Positions 53,643-64,000 of a stretch of DNA of 64,000 nt are shown in pieces. This stretch comes from Acanthosepion pharaonis. Its lineage: Eukaryota > Mollusca > Cephalopoda > Sepiida > Sepiidae. The notes beneath the pieces are model-generated. The model saw nothing but the letters and a program-made list of their open reading frames with translations. It did not search any database and was not told where the DNA came from. Location of the stretch: assembly GCA_903632075.3 (NCBI GenBank), contig CAHIKZ030000811.1, forward strand, positions 642,001-706,000, read 5' to 3'. Position numbers and translations under genes: made by a program. Positions within the stretch are counted from its first letter, which is position 1, and each line of letters starts with the position of its first letter.

Positions 53643-54065
53643 GTGGATGTCCAAAATAGTTGTAATGGCAGTAGGAAGATTGCATTATACCATATTACCA
53701 AGTATTGCCATGCTTATCTATTTGTGACCAAAAGAAGGGTAGTTAAAGAGAAGGAATTTTATAAGGAAGGTACACATATATTGACATTTCCGAACATGAG
53801 CATTATCCAGAATTTGAAAGGAAATCTAATGTTGAACTGTTCATTATTATTATTCCTGCGAATTGTTTACAGAAAAGGTGTAAAATTTAACGACGAAAGT
53901 TTGTTTCCATATGGGTCCCATGATAGAGACCCAAACTGTCAATATCTTATGAAAAATATCATGGCAATCTCTTTTAGTTCAATAGAAATACAATATTCAA
54001 CATTTCAACCCTTTCACCAATTAGGACTTAAATGCAAACAAGTTAAATATAAACACAACTACTAA
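53643..54065 (+). CDS. Unrecognised 140-codon open frame
   Basis: The longest plus-strand frame in this area (ATG 53643, TAA at 54063). Composition is normal rather than low-complexity, with a hydrophobic block (LNCSLLLFLRIVY) in the middle and a His/Lys-rich end. TTTGTTTTAG just upstream (about 53633-53642) resembles a splice acceptor, so it could be an internal or terminal exon. I recognise no domain. Neighbours are all repeats, so an unrecognised transposon fragment or chance frame is as likely as a gene. Confidence 0.25.
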   Translation: MDVQNSCNGSRKIALYHITKYCHAYLFVTKRRVVKEKEFYKEGTHILTFPNMSIIQNLKGNLMLNCSLLLFLRIVYRKGVKFNDESLFPYGSHDRDPNCQYLMKNIMAISFSSIEIQYSTFQPFHQLGLKCKQVKYKHNY

Positions 54066-54189
54066 GAAACAATAAACTAAAGTTTCTATATTAAAATACT
54101 TTGTTCCCCAATTCCTTACTCCATGAGCATAATCATTTGAATAAATTTTTTGATAGTTTTAAGTGGGTAATTCCTGTTGAAAAAGTTTA

Positions 54190-54860
54190 GTTTTTCCTTC
54201 CACTTGTTTTGTTAGGCATCACAGGGAGGCAGAGTCATCTGTCAGTAAAAAACTGAATGGCCTAGAGGAAAGATATCTTGTGGGCTCTAAGAGTGTCTGC
54301 CACTGAGTCATTCCAGCATCTTCTTGGTCTTCCTTCTGCTCTCCAGCCAGAGTACCTGAGGGTATATGCTCATAGGGCTGGTTGGTTCATAGGCATATGA
54401 GTGATATATCCAAACCACTTAATCCTCTGTCATTCGATGTGCTGTATGATTGGTATTGCTCCTACCATGTCTCTTATTGCCTCATTCCTGATCTTGTCTC
54501 ACCTCATCTTGTTCAATGCTTTCCTCAGGCATTTCATCTTACAAGTGATCAGTTTTTTCTCTCAAGGGTTTGCAGAAGGGGCCATGTCTGGCACTGGTAT
54601 GTCAGCATTGGTAGGAAAATGGCATTGTTGAGATTTACCTTGATGCTCATGGAAATGCTAGGATGTCTTAGAAGAGGAGCAAGTTGGTAAATGACTGTGT
54701 TGGATTTCTGAAATCTGGTCTCAATCTCTCTGTCTAGTTTACCATTTTCAGTAAATATGCTGTCCAGATATTTGAATTCACTGGCTTGATTTAGTTGAGT
54801 TCCATTGATGCCAATATTCAGTTTTTCTGATCTTTTACTGATGGTCATGACCTTGATCTT
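54190..54860 (-). pseudogene. C-terminal part of an RTE-like LINE reverse transcriptase
   Basis: The frame 54848-54549 has EFKYLDSIFTENGKLDREIE and TRFQKSNTVIYQL, PMLTYQCQTW: the thumb/C-terminal region (F-x-YLGS-x-x-x-x-x-G, then L-x-Y-x-x-x-TW) shared by RTE/BovB-like and related non-LTR proteins. Frames further down (to about 54200) encode RIKWFGYI-like and GRPRRCW-like words, the family's C-terminal tail. The polymerase core upstream is missing and frameshifts are present. Confidence 0.65.
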
Positions 54861-55774
54861 ATTGTCAGTAAGACCGAGGTCATGACCTGTTAAGAAAGTG
54901 ACTGAAAAACTGTCCTATGTATATTTCGTAAGCCTCATTAGTTTTATGCATAGATATTAGCTATAGATAATTGAGTCTTTTAGGTTGGTGGGATGGTGGC
55001 TATTGAAATTCAGGTAGCGATGACCATTTGTGGGTTTGGTGTATATTGTGATGAATATGTGTTTGTTATTTATACCTACCATTACATCCAGAAACGGAAT
55101 GGTGGAATATTCAAATGTGAATTTGATTGTGTAATGGAAACTGTTGAGGATTTTTTTAAGTTCTCGGAGACTGTTCTCTCCATGTGTCGATATAAAGATG
55201 ATATCATCTATGTATCTGTGGCTATGTAGGGGTGCTAGGTGGTAACTACTAAACATATCTCATTCCAGGTCATCCGTGAATATGTTTGCATAACTGGAAA
55301 TCATTTTCTTTCCCATCACTGTGCCTCTGATTAAGAAAATAGTGCCCGTCGAACTTGAAATTGTTGTATGTGAGTATGAATTGTATGACGTTGGTGATGT
55401 TGCAGCTATGTCCTGTCTCCCCGGTGGTTCTGGCCGAAAAAGGAATCCACCTGATCTTCCTCCAGTGAACTGAAGGAACCACCACTATTTGCCACGTTGT
55501 GAATTCTTGATCCGAACAGCAGTGTATCGGTCTCCCCAGAACGGTCCGGTGGGAAGGGGAGGAAATGGTTGGTTATTACGCTGAAAGGAAATCACTATTC
55601 ATGCAAAAAAGTTTCTTGTCGTAGCCGCAAAGACATGAAAAAAAAAAAAAGCAACTCTTTTCGGTTCCTGTACAAAGAGCCCTTTTTAGGCCACTGTTTT
55701 TTTATGTCACTACCGAAGAATTTACACGAGTACAAAATTATTTAACTAGGTTCACTCGTTTGGGGTCGGAAGTG

Positions 55775-55778
<4 letters not shown>

Positions 55779-55822
<44 letters not shown>
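55779..55822. repeat. (AG)n microsatellite
   Basis: About 44 bp of AG repeats within the LTR-like insertion. Confidence 0.97.
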
Positions 55823-55825
<3 letters not shown>

Positions 55826-56560
55826 GAAAATTTCTGTCTAAACAATTTCAGCTGATCTAAGGGAAGTAATTCGGGGATCTTCGTCGGAGTGTGTAATTAT
55901 AGCAGTTTGGTTTCTCAGCTTTGTTGGCAAAATTAACTGGTTTCATACAGGGTCTGTTTCTATTTCTGGGTTCGGATCGGACCTCTTGGGCGCGTGACAA
56001 CCAACCAACCGGACCAGCAAATTCCAACAAGCCGTCTCTTCCCCGTTTCTGCAATCTGACTAACTCAGTCGTGCGGGCACCTTATATAGAGAGAGGCAGA
56101 GCTAAACTATCTTCAGGCACCGCCCCCGAATTTTAATATGCAAATCGCCTTTGACCACCATGCAAGCTTTTCCGATCCCCGAAATCCAGCGAGAACCCAG
56201 TTTTCAAGAGATACTAAAATCGAATTCGGACATCCTGCTGGGTCTTCCGCAGACAACGTCTACTTGAGTTTTAACAAAACCACTTATCCCGTCTGGTTGA
56301 ATTCCGCCATTCAGACCACCCAAAAGTCCAATTCGCCATTTATCACAAACTTTAACGAATCTGGTTCTTAATAGTCTGGAATTATTACATTTAATTAACT
56401 AATAACTCAACTCCAGAAACAATTATTAAGAGAAAAAAAATAAAAATAAAAATAAACTTATTTCTGGAATTAATCCGGAATCCCTTCTACCCAAGTAATT
56501 AGCACCTTCATCCTAATTCTTTAGCACTGTTGATTACTAAATCCACCTCGGGGTGGGGGT

Positions 56561-56585
56561 CTCTCTCTCTCTCTCTCTCTCTCTC
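56561..56585. repeat. (TC)n microsatellite
   Basis: About 25 bp of TC repeats at the right end of the LTR-like insertion. Confidence 0.95.
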
Positions 56586-57344
56586 ATGTCACATCCTGTG
56601 TGAAGTGTTCCTCTGACACATAAAAATTCTTGAAGGCTAGAATCCCTTCTCATGTGGTATTTTAGAATACTAGGATGTCGCATCAATGGTGAACTGTTTG
56701 GTAATTTATTTATATGTTTCAGAATTCTAAAGAAATGGGTAGTGTGTTTGATAAGTCGGAATTGTGGGTAGTAGAGGTTTGAGGACTTGGTCAATGTAAT
56801 CTGAAATGTGTTGTGTCAGGGTACTGATTCCTGAAACTATCGGTTTGGGTGGCTAGATCTTGAGAGATTCTATCAGTTCCTACATCTTGTGTAGGTTTCG
56901 GAATAATGTTCTCTATCAAGAGGTTGGTTTTTGTGTCTGTGATTACTTTTGAAAGTTTTTATAGTTTAGGGATAGTGTAGAATGCACCTGGTTTTGCTTT
57001 TTTCATGACGAAAGCCTTAACTGCTGTCTGTGTACTTTGGTCTAAATGGCTAATCAGAGTGTTGAGTTCTAATGTGAAATGTTTAGTGGGATCAGGTGTG
57101 AGTTTTTCGTAAAAATGTTTATCATTGAACTGATTTTCTGCTTCTACAACGTATTTTCTTCTGTCTATAATGCTGATTAAACCTCCTTTGTCGGCCTGTT
57201 TGATGATGATTCTTTGAGAGATTTTGGAGAGATTTTATTTTGATTTTTTTATTTTGTTTTAGCCTGGTTATGTTGCTATTTTGATGGAGGTTGTTTTGTA
57301 TAAATTTGTCCAGGTGGGTCCTGGCACTAAATTTACATATTATA

Positions 57345-57640
57345 AGGAGCACACGTGGACCAGTTTTCATTTTAATCATATATATAGATATACAGATATT
57401 ACCAACATTTAAAAAAAAGTGCTGAAATGAAGGGATAATCATATTAAAGGGACATAACTTATTGTTACGAAATTGCGTTATCTCCCTTACATTATTTTTT
57501 ATTTTCATCATATTTCATTACAAACAATTTCTAAGTGATACAAATTTTTATTTAAACTTATGAATAAATAAGTAAATAAAATAAATAAAAATACTTTCAC
57601 AGATTATAAACACTAGTTTTTATACAAAATGATAAATATT
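57345..57640. other. AT-rich sequence
   Basis: Between the PLE and the third LINE fragment. Nothing recognised. Confidence 0.5.
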
Positions 57641-57689
57641 TCATTTGTGCCCTGAGAAAAAAAATAGACCAGATTGTATTCAAAACAAT

Positions 57690-58165
57690 ATAACATCTAT
57701 TCACTGGCTACCTTACCGTCGTTTGCAGTCAGTTGCCGAGAATTTGTTAGGACTCGAGCAGACTTGTTCTATGAAGGGATGGACAACCAACCAACCGGCA
57801 AAACAATTCAGAGCAACCTTCATCTGATCTGCACATGTAAAAGATGATCAAGCTGCGCTGATCAATTTAGATCTGTCCAAGACATTCGACAGGGTCGACC
57901 ATCAGTACCTGGCTGCTTTTCTGCAGGCCGCCAGATTCAAACCCGACTTCTGCAAGTGGATCAGCCTCCTGCATCGCTCCACCAGTGCTGTGGTACAGGT
58001 GAACAGAAAGCGGTCGTGCACTTTTGTGCAGTGTTGTCCGCTGTCGCCCATACGTTACACTTTGGCATTTGGAGCCCCTCCTTACCATCATGTGGATGGT
58101 ATTTCTGCCGCAGGCATGTTGATTCCAACCTGCCTGGAATAACTGCAAAACACTTTCCCCTCCCC
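57690..58165 (+). pseudogene. Third fragment of the Tx1/L1-like LINE reverse transcriptase
   Basis: Collinear with copies 1 and 2: RRLQSVAENLLGLEQTCSMK (57718), an interrupted QFRAT-NLHLI region, LINLDLSKTFDRVDHQYL (motif A), FKPDFCKWISLLHRSTSAVV, then a degraded motif B and later pieces to about 58160. Extra GGACAACCAACCAACC-type bases interrupt the frame near 57780. Both ends are truncated. Confidence 0.8.
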
Positions 58166-58965
58166 AATTTTTGACTTCAAAGTGATGCCCATACACAAAT
58201 TCGTAAAATCTTTTGCAGCCAAATAAAACACCGAGAGCCTCTCGTTCAAAAGGAAACTAGTTCTGCTCAGCTAAATTAGTGGCACGCGATACATATAGTA
58301 TGGCGTTTCAATGATCACCAGCGTGTTTACCCATTTGGTAGGTTCGCTGACTGATTTTTGATGATGTCAATTTTGGTCAATCTGTCTAGTTATACTTTCA
58401 GCTTATTTTTCACTACAAAGGGGATCTTTCTGGAAAGATTGATCACAGGGGGGAATTGATGGATCAACAGGTGTATTGTCCTCAGAGTTCCAATTGCACC
58501 TGGTATTTTCCAAGGAATTCTGGTAGATTTACTTTGATATTGAAAGTCTTCTTCATCAGTTGAAGTTCCTCACAGGAATCAACACCAAGAAGTGCTTGAG
58601 AATTTGTGTCACCTATTATAAACTTAGTATATATTTCTATTTATCGCACTGACTTTTGTGAATGACAACAGCTGGCGAAGTGTCCTTTGCTGTTGTATTT
58701 GGTACATTATCTGTTGTGTGCTGGACATCGTTGCACAGAATTTCAAGGAGTTTATGTAGGACTGTTTGCCGTATTTTTGTCATATTTGTCAGCGTTTTGG
58801 TGAGTCTGCTGAAAGCGTGTTCTACGTCTTTTCTTATATTTGTGTTTTAGGAGGGAAATATCTCTTTCTGGGGTTTTGGAATGTGTGAGTTCTTTAACTT
58901 GCCTTTTCCTTTCTTTGGCAGCCTGTCTAGCTTGAATTGCTTTCATCAGTGTTAAATCCATTGGA
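58165..58965 (-). pseudogene. Ty3/gypsy gag-pol remnant of a K02A2.6-like lineage
   Basis: Read on the minus strand. The frame 58961-58752 (MDLTLMKAIQARQAAKERKR) resembles the end of a Gag capsid; it is followed by a degraded zinc knuckle (CTKYNSKGHFASCC). Next come protease-like words (FIIGDTNSQALLGVDSCEEL), then a polymerase start with KIDIIKNQ and EPTKWVN-like words near 58340, and RNase H words (LSVFYLAAKDFTNLCMG region in a shifted frame, about 58250-58170). A large internal deletion removed most of the polymerase. It joins the LINE fragment at about 58165. Confidence 0.6.
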
Positions 58966-60379
58966 TTATTTTTTTTATTTTTTTTTTATCATTTCACCCC
59001 AAGCAAGGCGGCAATACCATTAGTATGCAGGCGGCTCCAGGGAATTAAAGTGAAAAAGAAGACTGAGAAAATGGAGGATTGATGAAAGGACAGAAAAATG
59101 AACGGGATTCAAGAAGATAGAAGATGGTGACTGACGATATATTTAAATCTTTGAAGATTTTAGCTACCAGGGAAGCAAAGAAACAGAAGAAAGTCCACAG
59201 GTGGGAAGTACGAGAAAAGAAATTGTTTTCATTCCACTCCCCATTTCTAGAGTTTTCATGTCAAGTTCTTATTTTAGTACTGTTCACTTAGTGTTCACCC
59301 CATTCAAGCTGTTGTTTGCTGTAACAAAAGAGCAGCTATGATGAGTTCACTCAATGACAATCAGAAACAGGAAACATTTCTGTATTTTACAAAGAATTCT
59401 TAGAAAAGAAATAAATTCCAGTGAGCGGCAATTCTGTGGGTGGGAATCCCTTGTCGATGAAAGATGGCAGAGGAGAATATAGAGATTCTTTCAAACTGAC
59501 AGAAAGGCAACAGGAGCTCAAATAACGGATGTTTATAGAAAATTTTCCTTCAACGCACAACACAACGAAAAGTGAAGCAGATGAGCAACAGCATCAGAAG
59601 AGCATGTGGGATGCGCCCCTGTGAGCACGTCATCAGTCTTCTTTGTAACCGCCTTTTCAAACCTGTTAATAAATTAATAAATGACCCATCTAATTCTTAC
59701 TATTTGATATAATTTGAACCATACTCTCACTTTGTAACGGTCTGACTAATCACTAACAAACTCTAAACAGGCAATGTTCAAAATAAAGAAGTGCAATAAA
59801 CAGTTAACCGTATAAACCATATCTTTGCAAAAATTTAACCCAAACCCTATAAGCGGTGGATATATTTTGACATGTCGAAGTTAAATTCAAAATAATTATA
59901 TAACAATAAAACTTTGAGATTTTCATTGGCTGGTGAAAAAATTCTTAACAATAAATAAATCCTTGAAACAAATATGAATTTTCGTCATTCTAAAATCCTA
60001 TGAACATTCGATATTTAATAAACATAGTTTTGCACAATACACGCGAAATATCCGTAACTATTTAAATCTTCAACTCCATTCGTCTAATCTACACAAAAGA
60101 CGTATTAAAATATTTTTATTCAATTAATAAATGAGATTTTTCACCAGAAATGATGTATGTGTACCTATTTAGAAATAGCTTGCTGAAATATTTTATAGTG
60201 AATGTCCGAGTTGAAAGTGCTTTCACCATTTCCTGAAATGAGGATTAATATGTTCCTCGGCGTAGTTAATCAGACACATAGTTTGTGGTTTCAATTCCAA
60301 AGAGACAACCCTTCGACTTCAATTATTAGGCAAGAGTCTGCAAGACAGTGAAGATGGGTCTGTGGTAAAATCTCGGCTC

Positions 60380-60570
60380 ACGGAGTCTATGATTGGGGGT
60401 TCGTGCCCGATTAATGGCTATGTTACATTTTTTCTTGCAACAGACCATGCCAACATTAGGTTTATAAGTCAATAAAAATCTGTTCGCCATCGGGCCGTTC
60501 CTTGTAGGGTAGCGGTATGTTTGAGATGAAATGGACTTGCAGTTAGAGGTTCAATTCCGGCAAGACTCCC
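60380..60570 (+). repeat. Composite tRNA-derived SINE with two Pol III heads (copy 2)
   Basis: First head: GGGTCTGTGGTAAAATCTC (A-box region, about 60355) with B box GGGGGTTCGTGCCC (60393-60406). Second head: TAGGGTAGCGGTATGTTTGAG (A box, about 60507) with B box GAGGTTCAATTCCGG (60546-60560). A flank with AACATTAGGTTTATAAGTC connects them, which is also found beside SINE A copies. Confidence 0.65.
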
Positions 60571-60623
60571 ATTCCCATGTTTAGTTGTACTACAGGAAAT
60601 CACTTATTCCTGTGCGTCCGTTA

Positions 60624-60702
60624 GAGGGGGAGGGTCTTCCTGGCGTTGGATTTGCCGTTTTTGGCAAATCCAACACCGGCAACTACCCGCCCCCCTCTAA
60701 TC
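60624..60702. repeat. Palindromic micro-element (about 80 bp)
   Basis: Centre GTTGGATTTGCC / GGCAAATCCAAC with a short loop (60646-60675). The symmetry extends outwards to TTAGAGGGGG on the left and CCCCCTCTAA on the right. A diverged copy is in the inverted partner at about 39548-39625. Confidence 0.8.
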
Positions 60703-62044
60703 GACGTGCTCAAACTCGCAAGAAAAACAGGGGACGGCTTTTCGTTCAGCTCAACTCCGTGACCTACTTTAATACAATACCTACAATATTCTTCACGTGA
60801 CATGTTAATAAATTTCAACCAATCCAAAGCTTTCAAGTTTGATTGACCGACTTCACACTTGAATTCGTCTTCTGAATGTGGACGGTTCATGTTAACTTCA
60901 TTCCTACATTAGCTGTTTGAAGTATCAGCTTCCGGTGAATGTTAGAGTCGGCTGATAAATTTTATTTTGTTGGAATTTGGTAAATGGTGAGTAAAAACTT
61001 CACAATTACACAAGCTGAGAGAGGCAAACTTGAATTGGAAACAGGTAGTTTCGTATACTGAGAAAGACATCTAGACAAATTAAGGTAAGATACAGTGTTT
61101 CTGTCTTATTTAGATCTCTGCAGAGTGGTTCATACATTATTATTTTAGTTTTTAGTTTCAACACAATATTATACAATGTATTTTAAATGATTTTAATATT
61201 TAAACCATTCAGTATTTTATTATGTTTGAAACAATATATAGTGCACGAATTAAGTTTTCAAATTGCGTTAATTTATTAGTTTTCTGATTTGCAGCACATC
61301 TTTTGAGTTTCAACTATTTATGGGTATATATGTTAATAGTTTAAAACCAAATAGAAGTGAATTTTCTTATTTTGGTAATACGCATCAAAGTTGTCATGTT
61401 GGTAAAATTTGAAAACTAACCTACGATATACAACGAAAAATTTACGATTGTAATTTACATTCGCACACCTTAACCCATGAAACTGTAAAGATTAAAACTT
61501 AGTTCAAGAGTTAATATACGTTTTTATTAAAATTTAATGATTGCGCACAACCAGAGCTGTGACTAGGTCCCCGAACCTCAGAATGAACATGCAGTTAATT
61601 TATGAAATCTTTTAAAAAAATGTAATACTCAAAGTTTTTCCACCACCAGCCCCATTAAGAATCTCCCACCAGTGTATTACGTCTTTCATTTTGGGCTCAA
61701 ATAGTTAACCTTTTTTTTTCATATAACAAAATTAAAAAGTAGGCATATGTATAGTTCATTAAACTCTTATTCTGATAAAGAAAATACTTGTGTTGAAGAC
61801 AAATTGCTCAGATGCCTAAAAATCACCAAATTATCTTCAGTACTGCAATAAAAAAAAAGCACCCCCCCCACTTTCTGTTTTTAAAAAAATGGGGAGAAGG
61901 TATTTTTTTTAGTCCATTCTTTCTCTACCTGAAACTGATCATACTATAGATTTCCAATTTTAAAATTCCTTTTTACAAATCCCAAAAGTCGTTTAATGTG
62001 GTTTCAATCTTACAGTTTATCAAAACCAACGTTTGCTATTGCTC

Positions 62045-63530
62045 TGAAAGCTTCAACATGAATTTTTTTTGTTAATGTATCATAACAGCAAATTTCAATA
62101 GTAAGCCATTAATATTTTTATATACTTTTTTCAGAATCTAGAAAAAAAGGATCAAGGATCAAATTCATTCTTGAGAAATGCATTCTTGATATATTTAAAA
62201 AAATCTTTGAGACTTAATGATTAGTAGGATTAAAATCAAATTTTTGGGAGACTATTTTTCTTGGTTCGTACACCGTTCTATTAATTTCATTATATATATT
62301 TCAGTGATGTTCTTTATAGATTATCCTTCTATTTAAGTTTATTTGGAAAAATATCCAAGAACTTTTTTTATACTTATTTTGGATAAAAACCAGGAAAATG
62401 AAGTGTTTATCACCTGTTTTTTTTTTTATTTGATTAAAGAATGTTCATATATATATATATGTGTGTGTGTAGGTAGGAATCTCCAACAATTCGCTAAAAA
62501 AAAATCAGTACAGCACAATGATAACAGGTCCGAAACTTAATAAAACAAAGTTTCATCATTAAAATGTTTATTTTTTCTTAAGAGGAAAGAAAAAGTTTTT
62601 TTTTTTTAAAAATATTTTAAAAATTTTTTCTTTTCTTTCTAACACGTTTTAAATTTGGGTCAAAAATCTCGTTTTACTTTTTTTTTTTTTTTTTGTTAAA
62701 ACCGTAAGACTTGTGGTCATCGCCATTTTTTTTAGTGTAGCAATTTCGGGGAGAACCCATTTATTTTTAAATTATTGCAAAAATCAAATAATTGTCTAAT
62801 TTAAATGAAACTTTCAGAACTTATGGAAAAATGAATTAATTTATTTTCGAAACTTTTATTTTTAGAAAAAATTAAAATATTATATATATAAAATATATAT
62901 ATATATATATATATTATAAATATTATTAACATTTACCCCTAAATTAATTTTATGAAATTTTTAGAATTTCAAAGAGTTCGCAGACTATTTTTTTTTTTCA
63001 CAACTAATGCCAACTTTTTAAAAATTTGCTCCTTAAAATCGTAAAATAAAAACTGCAATAATAAATCTAATTATCAAATTAGAAAAGCTTTTATTTGCTT
63101 TTTTATAAATAATATACATTTAAGGACATTTATCTGAAGAAAAAAAATTTCGATGAATAAATAATTTTTTTTACAACAATTGTTTGTATTTTTTCTTTTA
63201 TATATTTTCATTTTTTCTTTAATTTTAAAAATTTTTAAAATTCTTTCATGCAAACATGGGGTCGGTTATTAAATTTTTTAAGTTAAGACTATATTTATTA
63301 AGCGAAAATTAAAAGCTTAAAAAAATAACGCTACAAAAACTTTTTTACCATAATAAAAGTTTTTTTTTTTTTTTTTTTTTGTGCGTCAAGATGTTTGATT
63401 TTTTTTTTTTTCTTGGTATGCTGTCTCTCAAGTGATATTATGGTTAAAAGGTCACGTGTTTCAAGGCTTGTCTCTTCCTTGGGGAAAGCCCCTTGACATA
63501 AAAGGTCTTCAGCTGCCGGCAATTCTTCAT
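62045..63530. other. AT/T-rich sequence with microsatellites and one dispersed repeat copy
   Basis: Holds TA/TG microsatellites (62447-62472, 62878-62925), homopolymer T runs (63360-63380, 63400-63412), and at 62480-62600 a copy of the repeat found at 1245-1365. No gene. Confidence 0.6.
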
Positions 63531-63539
63531 TCATTTTAC

Positions 63540-63840
63540 TTAGTCGTTCAAGTCTTGACCGGCTGATCGGTTAAACTCTCTTCTTCGGGATCCCGAATTT
63601 CGAAGGGGGATTCTAATTTTTAAACCGACCCTGAACCCGTTTATACGGGGGTTCAATGGGCATTTTTTGGGCCGAGCCAACGGGCAAAGAGATCCCACAT
63701 TGAATAACCGGCCTTGTGCCACATGATGCCCCAGGGAGTGGGGGGTTGACTGAATATCGTAATTCATTTCACTTCTGTGTTTCATCGACCCTACGTTTCA
63801 ACAGTCGTGTTTGGAAATCATCCCTTCAAGATTTAAAAAG
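63540..63840. repeat. GC-richer patch with SINE-like distal words
   Basis: Stands out from its surroundings by GC content. CCTTGTGCCACATGATGCC (63712-63730) resembles CCTTGTGGCACATAATGCAC in the distal part of the SINE B copy at 52508. The remaining sequence is unclassified. The frame 63785-63540 (minus) is not recognised. Confidence 0.35.
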
Positions 63841-64000
63841 TTTTTTTTTTTTATTACGTTTAAATATTTTCAATTTTGCTATGTATTTATTTTACTTTTT
63901 TTTTCGTCGTGTCATACGTTAAGTAATTTTTTTCTTTAGTTAAAATAATTTAGGCCTAATTTTTTTATTTTTTTTAAGTTTTTTTTTTTTTTGTGAATGA
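63841..64000. other. T-rich low-complexity sequence at the window edge
   Basis: Runs of T with little else. Nothing supported. Confidence 0.7.

Larger units (their letters stand above)
55414..56586. mobile_element. LTR-like insertion (about 1.17 kb) inside the Penelope-like ORF
   Basis: It separates two parts of one PLE reading order. Its ends read TGTCTCC...CTCTCA, that is TG...CA. The 5 bp outside the ends are TGTCC (55409-55413) and TGTCA (56587-56591), a near match consistent with a target-site duplication. Inside: a CTTATATAGAG TATA-like box (about 56090), ATGCAAAT (56140), GA and CT microsatellites, and no retroelement gene. Size and ends suit a solo LTR; orientation is probably plus from the TATA box. 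Confidence 0.6.
54957..57340 (-). pseudogene. Penelope-like element reverse transcriptase, split by an LTR-like insertion
   Basis: Minus-strand order: HLDKFIQNNLHQNSNITRL (about 57315), then an ADKGGLISIIDRRKYV word (about 57190), NQFNDKHFY, a middle block (about 56790-56600, LIKHTTHFFRILKHINKLP), an insertion (55414-56586), then NVIQFILTYNNFKFDG (about 55395-55340), RYIDDIIFISTHG (catalytic Y-x-DD, intact, about 55216-55178) and ILNSFHYTIKFTF, IPFLDVMVGIN, HPTNLKDSIIYS. These are the expected PLE polymerase motifs. The GIY-YIG nuclease is absent here. Frameshifts and stops occur in both halves. Confidence 0.8.
59018..62040 (+). repeat. Unclassified ~3 kb dispersed repeat, copy 2 (inverted partner of 37960-40653)
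   Basis: Collinear with the reverse complement of copy 1; see matching blocks there. About 59215-59640 is specific to this copy. Homology fades near 62040 on one side and stops at about 59018 on the other, where Ty3/gypsy sequence begins. No protein-coding frame is recognised. Confidence 0.85.

Noticed and set aside
37960..62040. Maverick/Polinton-type giant transposon bounded by the inverted repeats
   Set aside because: No DNA polymerase B, integrase, packaging ATPase or capsid-like frame is seen between the arms; the interior is nested retroelement debris.

Overview
This is a repeat-dominated, AT-rich, intron-containing animal genome segment. The mix of tRNA-headed SINEs with a characteristic shared body, Penelope-like, BEL/Pao, several Ty3/gypsy lineages, a Tx1/L1-like LINE, and long tracts of (TA)n, (GA)n and (CA)n points to a mollusc. 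I infer a cephalopod, most likely an octopus; that is judgement from repeat content, not a database result. No bacterial gene organisation, operon or CRISPR array is present.

The only host-gene evidence I can defend is at the left end: a first coding exon on the minus strand (about 561-686, splice donor at 560/559). Its last 20 residues match the N-terminus of ribose-5-phosphate isomerase (RPIA), and the exon is preceded by CCAAT and GC-box motifs. The remaining exons lie beyond position 1. Almost everything else is repeats.

Layout. 0.8-7.7 kb: intergenic sequence with a ~0.5 kb foldback element, tRNA-headed SINEs, a composite 5S-plus-tRNA SINE, and a 230 bp direct duplication. 7.7-10.4 kb: a regular 98 bp tandem array (about 28 copies) made from the 3' tail of a SINE. 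11.3-12.7 kb: gag fragments and a LINE tail. 12.8-24.9 kb: a ~12 kb satellite with a 176 bp monomer (about 69 units). Part of the monomer is recognisably the 3' body of a SINE family present nearby; the array shows higher-order periodicity and blocks of scrambled sub-monomer pieces. 24.9-26.0 kb: a GC-richer 102 bp minisatellite abutting the satellite. 26.7-29.5 kb: 5' LTR, tRNA-Trp-like primer site and truncated gag-pol of a CsRn1-type Ty3/gypsy element. 29.6-34.5 kb: a near full-length but dead Tx1/L1-like LINE (minus). 35-37.5 kb: SINE, (TA)n, mariner-like and Ty3/gypsy remnants. 38.0-40.65 kb and 59.0-62.0 kb: two inverted copies of an unclassified ~2.7-3 kb repeat. 41-48 kb: Penelope-like and BEL/Pao remnants, and a degenerate ~167 bp tandem repeat interrupted by a solo LTR with a 5 bp target duplication. 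48.5-51.6 kb: a second, 5'-truncated LINE copy. 52-59 kb: SINEs, an RTE-like LINE tail, a Penelope-like element split by an LTR-like insertion, a third LINE fragment and another Ty3/gypsy remnant. 62-64 kb: AT/T-rich sequence.

The main theme is recycling: SINE segments have twice been converted into tandem arrays in this one window (98 bp and 176 bp), and nested insertions give a relative chronology. No transposable-element gene here looks intact.
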